DNA from: Gammaproteobacteria bacterium | Lineage (GTDB): Bacteria; Pseudomonadota; Gammaproteobacteria; Xanthomonadales; Marinicellaceae | Length of the DNA stretch: 35,802 bases | Direction of reading: 5' to 3' | Assembly (NCBI GenBank): GCA_024280395.1 | Contig: JAJRQG010000156.1 | Location: 1-35,802 of the forward strand | Shown: positions 15,450 through 24,329 of the stretch, piece by piece | Position numbering within the stretch: the first letter of the stretch is position 1 | How the letters are laid out: the number at the start of each line of letters is the position of its first letter | Program-made: the position numbers and the translations under genes | The notes under the pieces: model-generated | What the model saw: the letters and a program-made list of their open reading frames with translations, nothing else | The model's database searches: none | Told to the model about the DNA's origin: nothing

Positions 15450-16097
15450 ATGAAAAATCAAAAAAACATATTTGGACGCACGAAATTTTTAACCTCTGCC
15501 TACAAAGTATCGCAATTGCCCGATGACACGGGTTTGGAAATCGCCATAGCAGGACGCTCTAATGCAGGAAAATCAACCACATTAAACACACTGGTGGGCA
15601 ATAAGAAATTGGCCAAAGTCAGTAAAACTCCTGGCCGCACACAACTGCTTAACTGCTTTGATCTGGGCGATAATTTGCGCTTGGTTGATTTGCCAGGATA
15701 TGGTTATGCCAAAGTGCCAAAAAAAATAAAGGCCCATTGGCAACATGAAATAAACATATATTTGCAACAGCGCAAAAGTTTGATTGGCGTGGTCATTGTG
15801 ATGGATATTCGCCACCCATTAAAAGAATTTGATCGACAGTTTTTACACTGGGCTGATCAGTCTGGATTGTATTCTCATGTATTGTTGAACAAATCAGATA
15901 AATTTAAATCTGGTAAACGCAAGGCTGCCTTTTTAGAAGTAAAAAAAGAAATGGCCAATATTTCTCGCACCGCAACCATCCAAACTTTTTCTGGCTTAAA
16001 AAAAGAAGGCATAGAAGAATTGTCCAAGACCTTATTGTCTTGGTACAACGACCCCAGTGTTGCTGGTTTGGACAATGATATAGACGAAGAAGAATAA
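15450..16097 (+). CDS. engB: Ribosome biogenesis GTPase EngB/YsxC (YihA)
   Basis: 215 residues with the full TrmE-Era-EngA-EngB GTPase set: P-loop GRSNAGKST (35-43), switch I threonine in KTPGRTQLLN, G3 DLPGYGYAK, G4 NKSD, and a G5-like FSGLKKEG. EngB is essential in many bacteria for late large-subunit assembly. Length is normal, with an acidic C-terminal extension (DNDIDEEE). A TAAAAT box lies a few bases before the gene. In Pseudomonas engB stands divergent from cytochrome c4 and dsbA; here the same divergent order holds but about 11 kb of accessory genes lie between. Confidence 0.96.
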   Translation: MKNQKNIFGRTKFLTSAYKVSQLPDDTGLEIAIAGRSNAGKSTTLNTLVGNKKLAKVSKTPGRTQLLNCFDLGDNLRLVDLPGYGYAKVPKKIKAHWQHEINIYLQQRKSLIGVVIVMDIRHPLKEFDRQFLHWADQSGLYSHVLLNKSDKFKSGKRKAAFLEVKKEMANISRTATIQTFSGLKKEGIEELSKTLLSWYNDPSVAGLDNDIDEEE

Positions 16098-16105
16098 AAA
16101 CTCGT

Positions 16106-16171
16106 GTCATCCTCGCGTAGTCGGGGATCCAGCCCTAAATAATGATGGATTCCTTTTTTCAAGGGAATGAC
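16106..16171. repeat. Paired REP-like elements in inverted orientation
   Basis: Two 26-base arms (16106-16131 and 16146-16171) are imperfect inverted copies. Each starts GTCATxC at the outside and ends in TCCA toward the centre, with a 14-base spacer. The unit matches the widespread GTCATTCCCGCG...TCCA type of REP element. A third unit lies at 17291. Confidence 0.7.
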
Positions 16172-16203
16172 AAACAATAAACAGATATGACAATAATAAA
16201 TCA

Positions 16204-17283
16204 ATGACAACCAGATGCCTACAAGGAATGCTCACCATAGAAGCATTTATCGACCCTGATTCACAACCCAAGTTGGTTTTGACCCAAGATGAAATTAAAC
16301 AACTCAATCAACAAATTTCCAAAGAACTTCAGGTTATATTGCCCCATTTAGACGATTCTTCCTTTGCCATTGTTGGCGGTTTATATCAAAGCAGCGAACT
16401 GTTGCAACCCGGTTTTCCTATTCACTCCCAGCTTCGACAATATGCCCATGCCGCACTCAAAGGCGAAAACAATCGAAAAAACCAATTGCTGATTGGAGCC
16501 AATGAAGAAGGATTGCCCGAAGGCTTGGTTCATAACAATGAAGTACAAGTCACGCCATTGTTGCTCATGCCTTTTGTGGTGATTACCGATGATGAAGAAA
16601 CCAAGTCTGTCTTTGAAAAACAACTGATGCACAAAGGCATGGGTTCGCAAGAATTATTGATTCAACTACAAAACACACTGGGTGTAAAAATTCGCCACAG
16701 CAATTTCATGACCATTTTAGACTTGGCAGCCATGATGCACAACCACCTGCAAATGGCTGGCTTTGAACCCTTATGGAAAATACTCGAAGAAGCCATTTTC
16801 AACCAACATCCAGAAACCCGTGTCACAACCGTACAGCACAACGAATTTTATCTGTCCAAAAAAATAGTCTTCACGCCCTTTTTCTCCTACATCATGTGGA
16901 GCAATAATGGCCCTGGAAAAGACTTGGAGAACAAACAAGAAGCCTATTTGCACTACACCCAAGTACAAAGACAGCACGTCGCCACCCTAAAAGAACATGG
17001 ATTAGATGTCAGACAATTTATCCCCAACAAAGAAACCTGGCCAGCCAGCCAAGAACACATCTGTTTTGCCACCCTGGACCAAACTCGATTAACCGGCGAT
17101 TTCTACCATGAAATCATCAAACCCCTAGATAAAACCCAAACCCCAAAAATCGACAAAAACCAACACCCACAACTCGGCATGCTGTTCTATCAAGTCACCG
17201 ATGACAAAGACGGCTTAGAGTTTTATTATCCATTGACCAATGATGGTATTAAAGAAATTGACTCTCTTCTCCAACATTCTTAA
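16204..17283 (+). CDS. Conserved-looking cytoplasmic protein of unknown function (359 residues)
   Basis: No signal peptide or membrane segment. I do not recognise a family. Features worth noting: PLLLMPFVVITDDEE (about 118-132), a central segment with several His/Asn/Asp residues (IRHSNFMTILDLAAMMHNH), VFTPFFSYIMWSNNGPGKDLENK, and a C-terminal half rich in His, Gln and Lys. The start at 16204 lacks a ribosome-binding site; the next in-frame ATG at 16228 has AAGGA touching it, too close to work, so the start is open. The gene lies between engB and REP-like units on both sides. The long, well-kept reading frame and codon use argue that it is real. Confidence 0.75.
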   Translation: MTTRCLQGMLTIEAFIDPDSQPKLVLTQDEIKQLNQQISKELQVILPHLDDSSFAIVGGLYQSSELLQPGFPIHSQLRQYAHAALKGENNRKNQLLIGANEEGLPEGLVHNNEVQVTPLLLMPFVVITDDEETKSVFEKQLMHKGMGSQELLIQLQNTLGVKIRHSNFMTILDLAAMMHNHLQMAGFEPLWKILEEAIFNQHPETRVTTVQHNEFYLSKKIVFTPFFSYIMWSNNGPGKDLENKQEAYLHYTQVQRQHVATLKEHGLDVRQFIPNKETWPASQEHICFATLDQTRLTGDFYHEIIKPLDKTQTPKIDKNQHPQLGMLFYQVTDDKDGLEFYYPLTNDGIKEIDSLLQHS

Positions 17284-17290
17284 ACCAATC

Positions 17291-17316
17291 GTCATTCCCG
17301 CGAAGGCGGGACTCCA
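17291..17316. repeat. REP-like palindromic unit
   Basis: A 26-base unit of the same type as those at 16106-16171, with a 5-bp stem CCCGC-GAAG-GCGGG at its core. It lies 8 bases after the stop of the 359-residue gene and could also act as a transcript-stabilising hairpin. Confidence 0.75.
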
Positions 17317-17344
17317 TAAAACTCCTGATAATAACAAAAGATAA

Positions 17345-17375
17345 TCTCTCGCAGAGCTCGCGGAGAACGCAGAGA
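17345..17375. repeat. Short CTCGCAGAG/CTCTGCG-type repeat
   Basis: A stretch of alternating CTC-GCAGAG-CTCGCGGAG-AACGCAGAG motifs, each a variant of the same nine bases. I recall similar short intergenic repeats from many proteobacteria; it is single in this window. Confidence 0.4.
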
Positions 17376-17437
17376 AAAACCCAGCAGGCTTTAAAAAAAC
17401 ATGCTAGAATAGTTCTATTAAATTAATGGATTAAATC

Positions 17438-18256
17438 ATGGTCAAACACAGCAAAATAAAACTATTCAAAGGACAAAATGTTAGAACACACTGGGATGAT
17501 GATAAAGAACAGTGGCTTTTTTCTATTGTTGATGTTTGTACAATATTATCTGGAAGTATAAATCCACAGGCCTATTGGAGAAAATTAAAACAAAGATTGT
17601 TTAAAGAAGGCAATGAAACCGTGACAAATTGTCACGCTTTGAAAATGAAAGCCCAAGATGGAAAAATGCGGCTAACAGATGTTGCCAATACAGAACTGTT
17701 GTTACGCCTTATCCAATCCGTTCCATCCAAAAAAGCAGAACCATTCAAACAATGGTTGGCAAAAGTTGGTTCCGAAAGAATTGACGAAACCGATGACCCA
17801 GAGTTGGCTTTTGATCGTGCGATGAAATCCTATCTAGCCAAAGGTTATTCAAAACAATGGATAAATCAAAGGCTTAAAAGTATCGAGGTTAGAAAGGAGT
17901 TAACCGATGAATGGCAAGAACGTGGAATGAAAGAAGGGCTTGAATATGCAACCCTCTCCAATGAAATCAGCAAGGCATGGGCAGATAAAAACATCAAAGA
18001 ATACAAAAAACTTAAAGGCCTAAAAAAAGAAAACCTGAGAGACAATATGAGCAACTTAGAACTTGTTTTAAACATGCTAGCCGAAGCTTCAACCACAGAA
18101 ATCTCTAAACAAAAACAACCAGAAGGGCTGGATGCCAACAAAGATATTGCTAGAAAAGGCGGAAATGCCGCCAAACAAGCCCGGTTGGAAATTGAAAAAC
18201 AAACAGGTAGGTCGATAGTTACAAATCTGAATGCTAATAAATTAATAGAAGATTAA
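17438..18256 (+). CDS. BRO-N / DinD-like protein (phage antirepressor family)
   Basis: 272 residues. The N-terminal BRO-type DNA-binding domain (about 8-110) has WLFSIVDVCTILSGS, NPQAYWRKLKQRLFKEG and the family end TELLLRLIQSVPSKKAEPFKQWLA. A C-terminal domain follows (LTDEWQERGMKEGLEYATLSNEI, KGLKKENLRDNMSNLELVLNMLAE, then IARKGGNAAKQARLEIE and KQTGRSIV), as in the DinD / antirepressor-like proteins found across bacteria. These are DNA-associated proteins of mobile or damage-inducible genes; DinD of E. coli blocks RecA function, but whether this one does so is unknown. No LexA box is visible upstream to my eye. Four bases before a secreted hypothetical. Confidence 0.87.
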   Translation: MVKHSKIKLFKGQNVRTHWDDDKEQWLFSIVDVCTILSGSINPQAYWRKLKQRLFKEGNETVTNCHALKMKAQDGKMRLTDVANTELLLRLIQSVPSKKAEPFKQWLAKVGSERIDETDDPELAFDRAMKSYLAKGYSKQWINQRLKSIEVRKELTDEWQERGMKEGLEYATLSNEISKAWADKNIKEYKKLKGLKKENLRDNMSNLELVLNMLAEASTTEISKQKQPEGLDANKDIARKGGNAAKQARLEIEKQTGRSIVTNLNANKLIED

Positions 18257-18260
18257 AGAA

Positions 18261-18863
18261 ATGAAAACAATATTCATAGTACTTTTTACAATGATTGGAA
18301 ATGCCTGTTATGCTGAAGATAAAATATTAGAAGGCAATACCATTTTGCTCATAGAAGACAACTATTTAATGGTTGAATTTATGCCAAGTAAGAATTTGAA
18401 ATATGCTAAAAAGGAGCTTGATAGAATTTCAAAGTTTGGTAAAGAACACTTTGAGGGAACAGGTTATTCTGATGCAACAGAAATAACACAAAAACCCATA
18501 GCTACCATTGAGAGTAAAATTTCTAAAAAGGATGTAATAATTTTGTTGGAATCTGTTGGGCTAACAAGATACCCAAAATTAATGTATTTTGGCTTTAATG
18601 GGTTTACAGAAGTTACAAGCTCAAAAACCATTGTTTATGGGAGCTTAGAAAGCGGGATATTCCTTGATGTAGAGGGCAGCCTTATTAAAAATATTTGGTT
18701 TGATTCACAAAACTGGAAAGAAATTAACAAAACGAAAATTGCAGATGGTTTTAAAATACTTGCTGAAAAATATGATTTAATACTTATAGACTGGACTAAC
18801 GAGAAAATAATAGACTTAAATAATGATTCAGAAATAAAAAAATACCTCACTAATAGTAATTAA
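18261..18863 (+). CDS. Hypothetical secreted protein after the BRO-N gene
   Basis: 200 residues with a signal peptide (MKTIFIVLFTMIGNACYA). The mature part alternates beta-type and helical segments (ITQKPIATIESKISKKDVIILLESV, FDSQNWKEINKTKIADGF) with no family I recognise. The start lies four bases after the stop of the BRO-N gene, with AAAGAA as a weak binding site, so they are probably one transcript, although a secreted partner for a DNA-binding protein is odd. Very A/T- and Lys-rich, unlike the neighbouring uvrD, which suggests separate acquisition. Confidence 0.65.
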   Translation: MKTIFIVLFTMIGNACYAEDKILEGNTILLIEDNYLMVEFMPSKNLKYAKKELDRISKFGKEHFEGTGYSDATEITQKPIATIESKISKKDVIILLESVGLTRYPKLMYFGFNGFTEVTSSKTIVYGSLESGIFLDVEGSLIKNIWFDSQNWKEINKTKIADGFKILAEKYDLILIDWTNEKIIDLNNDSEIKKYLTNSN

Positions 18864-18865
18864 TA

Positions 18866-18895
18866 GAAGAAAGACTTTCAAAAAATTCTTTCTTC
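18866..18895 (+). terminator. Hairpin after the hypothetical gene, weak terminator candidate
   Basis: A 9-bp perfect stem (GAAGAAAGA with TCTTTCTTC) closes a 12-base loop starting three bases after the stop. The stem is A/T-rich and no T-run follows, so this is only a candidate. Confidence 0.3.
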
Positions 18896-18922
18896 AATAA
18901 CTTCAACCCCTTCATGGTAAAA
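18892..18922. repeat. 31-base dispersed repeat, copy 2
   Basis: Matches 15391-15421 at 27 of 31 bases, in the same orientation, again just before a conserved rightward gene (uvrD) and just after an accessory gene. Confidence 0.6.
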
Positions 18923-18971
18923 CACAGCCCTAATCATTTATAATTCATCATTAACCATTCATAATTAACAA

Positions 18972-21137
18972 ATGCTAAGCACTCACAAACTCTTAATCAA
19001 TCTAAACGAAGCACAAGCGGCAGCGGTGACTACCGATGCGCAGCATTCTTTGGTGTTAGCCGGTGCGGGCAGTGGTAAGACGCGGGTGTTGGTGTATCGG
19101 ATTGCTTGGTTGTTGGCGGCTGAAGGGATTTCTCCTTATGCAATCCTAGCGTTGACCTTTACCAATAAAGCGGCAGCAGAAATGCGCAATCGGGTGGCTG
19201 AGTTGTTGGATCAGCCAGCAAGAGGCATGTGGATTGGGACTTTTCATTCAATTGCACTGCGTTTGTTGACCATGCACCACAAAGAAGCAGGGTTGCCAAA
19301 AAACTTTCAGATATTGGATTCGGAGGATCAATACCGTTTGATTCGTCGGGTTATTTCGGATTTAGAATTGGATGAAAAACAATGGATTCCACGTTCGGTG
19401 CAGGCCTTTATCAACGACAAGAAAAATGACGGCATCAGAGCGGGTGAAATTGATGATTTTGGTGATGATAACTCTGCGACCTTAACTCAAATTTACCAAC
19501 ATTATGACGACCACTGTAATCGTGGCGGCTTGGTTGATTTTGCTGAAATGTTATTGCGAACGCATCAACTGCTCTTGAACAACCCACCATTGTTGGAACA
19601 TTACCAAGGGCGGTTTGGAGCGATATTGGTGGATGAGTTTCAAGACACCAATGAAATTCAATCAGCATTTATTCGTTTGTTGGCAGGAAGCAAAAACAAA
19701 GTAATGGTGGTGGGCGATGATGATCAATCCATTTATGCTTGGCGCGGTGCCAAGATTGATCATATTATTGGCTTTAAGGATCTGTATGCCAATGTGATTC
19801 AATACAAACTGGAGCAAAATTACCGTTCAACCAACAATATTTTGGAAGCGGCAAATGCTGTTATCAAAAACAACGCCAAGCGATTGGGCAAAGAGCTGTG
19901 GTCAGAACAGGGTGGTGGTGAACTGATCCAATACTATGGCGCTTATTCCGAATACGATGAAGCAGCATTTGTCGCTGAAGAAATTGAAAACATCATTGAC
20001 TCAGGTGTCGATGGTGATAAAATCGCGATTTTGTATCGCTCCAATATGCAATCTCGACTGTTGGAAGAAAACTTACTGAAACACAATATTGCTTATAAAG
20101 TGTACGGTGGGTTGCGATTTTTCGAACGGATGGAAATTAAAGACGTATTGGCTTATGTGCGACTCATTAACAATCGACACGATGATGTGGCTTTTGAACG
20201 GGTGATTAATACGCCAACCCGTGGTTTGGGCAATAAATCGGTTAACCAAATTCGCAATTGCGCGATGGTCAATCAAATCAGCCTGTTTTCTGCCTGTAAA
20301 GTTTTGTTAGAAAAAAGTGTGTTGGCAGCACGGGCAGCAGGCTCAGTGTCAGGGTTTATCAACATGATTGATGAATTTGATCACAACCACGATAAGGAAC
20401 AATTAAATCCCTTGTTTGATGATGTAATTGAACGCACTGGATTGCGTGATCATTACCAAAAAGAACCGCCAGAAAAAGCCTTGACCCGATTAGAAAATTT
20501 GGATGAATTACTCAATGCTGCCGAAACCTTTGTGAAACCCGAGGAAGACGATCAAATCGGCATGACTGCATTAGCCAGTTTTTTGGCGCAGGTTTCACTA
20601 GAAGCTGGCGAACGCGAATCAGACAAAGATGTGCCTTGTGTACAACTGATGACCTTGCATTCGGCCAAAGGATTGGAGTTTCCTACAGTCTTTTTGGTGG
20701 GTTTAGAACAGGGTTTATTCCCGCATCAAAACTCCATGGAAGATCCTGAAAAACTACAAGAAGAACGGCGCTTGTGTTACGTAGGCATCACCCGTGCCGA
20801 GCAGAAGCTCTATATGACTTATGCCACATCAAGAAGAATACGCGGCCGGACTCAAGGTTGCGCGCCTTCAAAATTCTTAAGAGAAGTACCCAATAAATTG
20901 GTTAATCAAATCCAGGGCAACGTTTTTACCACGCCAAGAAATACAATGTTTGCCAGTCAAGATAACTCAGCCTATTCACAATACAAAGCAGGAGTGCTGG
21001 TATCGCACAAAATATTTGGCGAAGGCATGGTATTAGAACTCTCTGGACACGGAGACTACACCCAAATCATGGTGGAGTTCACCCAACATGGCACCAAAAT
21101 ATTGGCCGCTAAGTTTGCTAAGTTGGATATTGTTTAA
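18972..21137 (+). CDS. uvrD: DNA helicase II UvrD (superfamily 1)
   Basis: 721 residues, almost the length of E. coli UvrD (720). Motif Q and Walker A are present at the N-terminus (LNEAQAAAV; AGAGSGKTR with Lys36), motif Ia (LALTFTNKAAAEM), motif II (LVDEFQDTNEIQ), motif III (VGDDDQSIYAWRGA), motif IV (LEQNYRST), motif V (LMTLHSAKGLEF) and motif VI (ERRLCYVGITRAEQKLYMTY). The C-terminal end (GEGMVLELSGHGDYTQIMVEF) is the Tudor-like domain that binds RNA polymerase in UvrD/PcrA. The enzyme unwinds DNA 3' to 5' in mismatch and excision repair. ATG at 18972 is the natural start; Rep is excluded by the UvrD-type C-terminus only tentatively. Confidence 0.95.
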   Translation: MLSTHKLLINLNEAQAAAVTTDAQHSLVLAGAGSGKTRVLVYRIAWLLAAEGISPYAILALTFTNKAAAEMRNRVAELLDQPARGMWIGTFHSIALRLLTMHHKEAGLPKNFQILDSEDQYRLIRRVISDLELDEKQWIPRSVQAFINDKKNDGIRAGEIDDFGDDNSATLTQIYQHYDDHCNRGGLVDFAEMLLRTHQLLLNNPPLLEHYQGRFGAILVDEFQDTNEIQSAFIRLLAGSKNKVMVVGDDDQSIYAWRGAKIDHIIGFKDLYANVIQYKLEQNYRSTNNILEAANAVIKNNAKRLGKELWSEQGGGELIQYYGAYSEYDEAAFVAEEIENIIDSGVDGDKIAILYRSNMQSRLLEENLLKHNIAYKVYGGLRFFERMEIKDVLAYVRLINNRHDDVAFERVINTPTRGLGNKSVNQIRNCAMVNQISLFSACKVLLEKSVLAARAAGSVSGFINMIDEFDHNHDKEQLNPLFDDVIERTGLRDHYQKEPPEKALTRLENLDELLNAAETFVKPEEDDQIGMTALASFLAQVSLEAGERESDKDVPCVQLMTLHSAKGLEFPTVFLVGLEQGLFPHQNSMEDPEKLQEERRLCYVGITRAEQKLYMTYATSRRIRGRTQGCAPSKFLREVPNKLVNQIQGNVFTTPRNTMFASQDNSAYSQYKAGVLVSHKIFGEGMVLELSGHGDYTQIMVEFTQHGTKILAAKFAKLDIV

Positions 21138-21212
21138 AGAAAATACACACCTTTACAATTCATTGAAACTATTTTAAGATGTAAAACCTTTAAAAATTAA
21201 TGGAGTAAACTC

Positions 21213-22085
21213 ATGAATTTAGAAATAAAACACCTGTTCTTTTTGGCTTTAACTTTTATGACGTTAAATGTATCTGCTGAGAAAGCAATATTAAAAGGCG
21301 GAACTTTTATTCCGGTTAGATTGGCACAAAATATTAATGGAAATATTAATAGTCAAGGAGAAACAATCTTCTTTGAAGTACTGGAAAATATAAAGGTTAA
21401 TGGCTTGATTGTTGTCGACAAAGGAACATTTGTAAAAGGTAAAATCACTAATGCAGAAAGTAGAAAAAGTTTAGGAAAAGCAGGAAAACTATCGTTAGAA
21501 GCGCGTAACCTCAATGCGGTTGATGGGAGTTTAATTGAAGTGGTTCGTGAGCCCATGAGCAGTGAGGGAAGGAAAAGAACTGGTGCGACGGTAGCTCATG
21601 TAATAATGTGGGGCCCACTTGGGTTGTTTGCCAAAGGAAGAGCAGCTAGAGTAATGCTTGATACAGAGTATGACATTGAAGTTAGATCAGATATTGAAAT
21701 TAATGTAGAAGAGAAAACTGTTCGAGAGCCTGTTAAAACAAGTTCTTTTGAAGCGTATTTTCCTAAGCACTCAGGAAAAATTAATTTTGCAAAAGGAAAA
21801 ATAGGGAAAGACTTTAAACTAAATATTAAATTGCCTGAAACGACCAATTTAGATAGAAGAAATATCAGCATTACAAGTGCTTTAGACTATAAGTTACCAA
21901 AGCCAATTTATCCTGTTGCACTTTCTTGGGACAAAAAACAGAGTGCTTTTGTAGTAGTTTTCCCTTTCAAGGAGATAGTTAAATATATTGCTCCTGGTAT
22001 AAGCAACATAACTGTGGAAGCGAATATAGATAACATTTCTTCAGTCGCAGAAACAACCCTTAAAACCAAATGGAAAATGAAATAA
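21213..22085 (+). CDS. Secreted beta-rich protein of unknown function
   Basis: 290 residues with a signal peptide (FFLALTFMTLNVSA). Residues about 25-165 form a domain of the type GGTFIPVRLAQNINGNINSQGE, then FEVLENIKVNGLIVVDKGTFVKGKITNAE, GKAGKLSLEARNLNAVDG, and VIMWGPLGLFAKGRAARV. I have seen the same pattern in many secreted bacterial proteins without a known role. The second half (180-290) is beta-rich, perhaps Ig-like. GGAG lies before the ATG. A terminator-like hairpin stands about 60 bases after the stop. Confidence 0.75.
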   Translation: MNLEIKHLFFLALTFMTLNVSAEKAILKGGTFIPVRLAQNINGNINSQGETIFFEVLENIKVNGLIVVDKGTFVKGKITNAESRKSLGKAGKLSLEARNLNAVDGSLIEVVREPMSSEGRKRTGATVAHVIMWGPLGLFAKGRAARVMLDTEYDIEVRSDIEINVEEKTVREPVKTSSFEAYFPKHSGKINFAKGKIGKDFKLNIKLPETTNLDRRNISITSALDYKLPKPIYPVALSWDKKQSAFVVVFPFKEIVKYIAPGISNITVEANIDNISSVAETTLKTKWKMK

Positions 22086-22143
22086 CTTTAATATTCAATT
22101 TTGCTTCTACTTTTAAAAGCGAATTGTTACTTATTTGATTATA

Positions 22144-22172
22144 GCGGTGGATGAATTCTTCGCCGTTTTTTT
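22144..22172 (+). terminator. Rho-independent terminator-like hairpin
   Basis: CGGTGGA pairs with TTCGCCG (with G-T pairs) around a seven-base loop and is followed by seven T. It lies within the longest intergenic stretch of the window (22086-22352) and would end the secreted-protein transcript. Confidence 0.55.
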
Positions 22173-22352
22173 AATATCCAATTTTTTTTTCTGATGAGTT
22201 TTCATTTGAGAATATTTTTCGAATGGTTCGTTTTTGTATGATTAATAAAGAAGGTGTGTATTGCGCATGTAATATAAATCGGAATAAATTGGATAATAAG
22301 CCTCAAACTCGTTAGTATATAAGCATGAGTATTGAAATCAGGGGAAAACCAA

Positions 22353-24329
22353 GTGACAGACAATAAAACTTTTGGGCACTACCAAGTGGTTGAAGAGCTT
22401 GGCAGAGGAGGCATGGGTGTTGTCTATAAGGCATGGGAGCCGACCTTGGATCGGTTTGTCGCGATTAAAGTGTTAGCAGATAATCTGGCTCACGATGAGA
22501 GTATTAAACAGCGGTTCATTCGGGAAGCCAAAGCCATGGCGACCATCAATCATCCCAATGTTATTCACATTCATACCATTGGTGAAGAAGACGGTCTGCC
22601 CTACTTTGCCATGGAGTTCATTCAAGGAAGTTCTTTAAGTGAAATTTTAAAACAAGGCAATGTTTTGTCTTTGCCTCATGCCAGAAACATCATATATCAG
22701 GCATGTAAAGGGTTGTTGGGCGCCCATAAAAAAGGGTTGATTCATCGTGATATTAAACCTGATAACTTAATGGTTACGGATGAAGGTTTGCTCAAAGTAG
22801 TAGATTTTGGCATAGCTTTGTCACACAATACTGAAGAAAAATTAACCAATACTGGAGAAATGGTGGGCACCCCCGGTTATGTTTCTCCTGAGGCTTATAT
22901 TGGACAACTTATAGACAAACGTGCCGACATTTTTTCCTTGGGAATTGTGTTTTATGAAATCTTGGCGGGCAGAGTCCCTTTTGAAAATGACAGTCCTTTG
23001 GGTTTGATGTTAGAGGTTGTTCAGGCAGAGATTTTAGATGTCAGAGAGGTAAATAAAAAAATTGACAAAAACACTTCAAAAATTTTGAAAAAAATGTTGG
23101 CAAAGTCACCAGATGAACGCTATCAAAATTGTGAACAAATCATTTCAGACCTAGGGAAAATAGAAGAAAACAAAGCCATTGAAACAATTTTAACTTCTTC
23201 GATCATTCTTGACCCACAAAACATTAAAAAGAATATTTCCAGTGATCATACCACTGTTAATTCTCTATCAAAAACCGAATTAAGCATTCAGAGTCCTGCT
23301 CCTCTAACTAAAAACATTCCTTTCATCGTCTTAACGTCAATTGTTTTTGTTCTGGGACTGGGGTGGTTTTTCATTAATCAAAAAACAAACAAAGAACCTA
23401 TTAAAGACAATGTAAATAGGATTTCAGAAAATGAAACCAACTCAAATAATATACCCAACTTGCAAAGAAAAAATGTTGCTAATACTCAGGCAATGGTTGA
23501 GTCAAATTTACCCGAAGATAAAAAACAAGAAAACAAAGACATCTCCAATTCGAAAAAGAGTGCTTTAGAAGAGTTTGTTCAAGAGTCCAAAGAAGAAAAA
23601 GCGGTAGTAAACACTGAAAGTCTTCGAGGGGTTTCCGGTAAAGAACTAACCAGTAAAAAAACAACCGCTGAAACGGTTCAGGCGAAAGAAGTTATTAAAA
23701 ACGCTGTAAGTAATCCACCACACAAAAAGCCCGGACTGGCAAAACAAAAAGCACCACAAAAAACCATTAAGCAACCAAAAAGAAAGACGGCAACTACCCC
23801 AACAAACACCAAAGTATCAAACCATGAAAATAATTCACCTTATCGATGCATAGAAATAAGTAAATTTGAAGTAGACAGAACCAACCACAAGACAAAGGCT
23901 CTAGAGCGGGCTGCTAAAATTCCTGACGAAGTATTAAAGCAGATACAATTTATTGCGGTGGGAGAGATAATTAGGGACCAGTATGGATTAAATGCGCTAG
24001 AGCCTGATGCAGAAAGGTGCCCCAATAATAATGGTTCTTTGTTATTGACAGGCAGAGTGACGGACTATAAAAAAGGCAATAAGGTGGCACGATATTTAGT
24101 CGGTTTTGGCGCAGGCAAGCAAAAGTTTCAAGTCGAATTAACTCTGAAAGAAAAAGCCAGTGAAAAAGTGTTGGCACAAGGGCGAGTGATAGATAGTAAA
24201 ATTGGAGGTTTATTGGGCGGATCTGCTGAAAAAGGTCAATATGATTTTGCCGAAAAAATCAGTGGATTTGTTAGAGAATCTATTGGCATTAAAGCTGATG
24301 TAATCCAGAAAACTAAGGAGCAAATTTAA
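22353..24329 (+). CDS. Transmembrane Ser/Thr protein kinase with DUF4410-like outer domain
   Basis: 658 residues from a GTG at 22353, eight bases after AGGGG; the frame runs on to a TTG at 22332, which lacks a site. The Hanks-type kinase domain spans about 9-270: glycine loop GRGGMGVVYKA, Lys39 in VAIK, HRDIKPDN with Asp133, DFG at 151-153, and GTPGYVSPE. A juxtamembrane linker and one membrane segment (about 322-342) follow, then a Lys/Asn/Thr-rich low-complexity stretch. From about 497 to the end is a compact domain (YRCIEISKFEVD ... LLTGRVTDYKKGNKVARYLVGFGAGKQKF ...) that looks like DUF4410. The outside domain probably senses a ligand or wall state. All catalytic residues are present, so it should be active. 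Confidence 0.92.
   Translation: MTDNKTFGHYQVVEELGRGGMGVVYKAWEPTLDRFVAIKVLADNLAHDESIKQRFIREAKAMATINHPNVIHIHTIGEEDGLPYFAMEFIQGSSLSEILKQGNVLSLPHARNIIYQACKGLLGAHKKGLIHRDIKPDNLMVTDEGLLKVVDFGIALSHNTEEKLTNTGEMVGTPGYVSPEAYIGQLIDKRADIFSLGIVFYEILAGRVPFENDSPLGLMLEVVQAEILDVREVNKKIDKNTSKILKKMLAKSPDERYQNCEQIISDLGKIEENKAIETILTSSIILDPQNIKKNISSDHTTVNSLSKTELSIQSPAPLTKNIPFIVLTSIVFVLGLGWFFINQKTNKEPIKDNVNRISENETNSNNIPNLQRKNVANTQAMVESNLPEDKKQENKDISNSKKSALEEFVQESKEEKAVVNTESLRGVSGKELTSKKTTAETVQAKEVIKNAVSNPPHKKPGLAKQKAPQKTIKQPKRKTATTPTNTKVSNHENNSPYRCIEISKFEVDRTNHKTKALERAAKIPDEVLKQIQFIAVGEIIRDQYGLNALEPDAERCPNNNGSLLLTGRVTDYKKGNKVARYLVGFGAGKQKFQVELTLKEKASEKVLAQGRVIDSKIGGLLGGSAEKGQYDFAEKISGFVRESIGIKADVIQKTKEQI

Noticed and set aside
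16204-17283. Glutamate-cysteine ligase for the 359-residue gene
   Set aside because: Considered from overall length, but I could not find the ATP-grasp or ligase motifs of those families, so no function is assigned.
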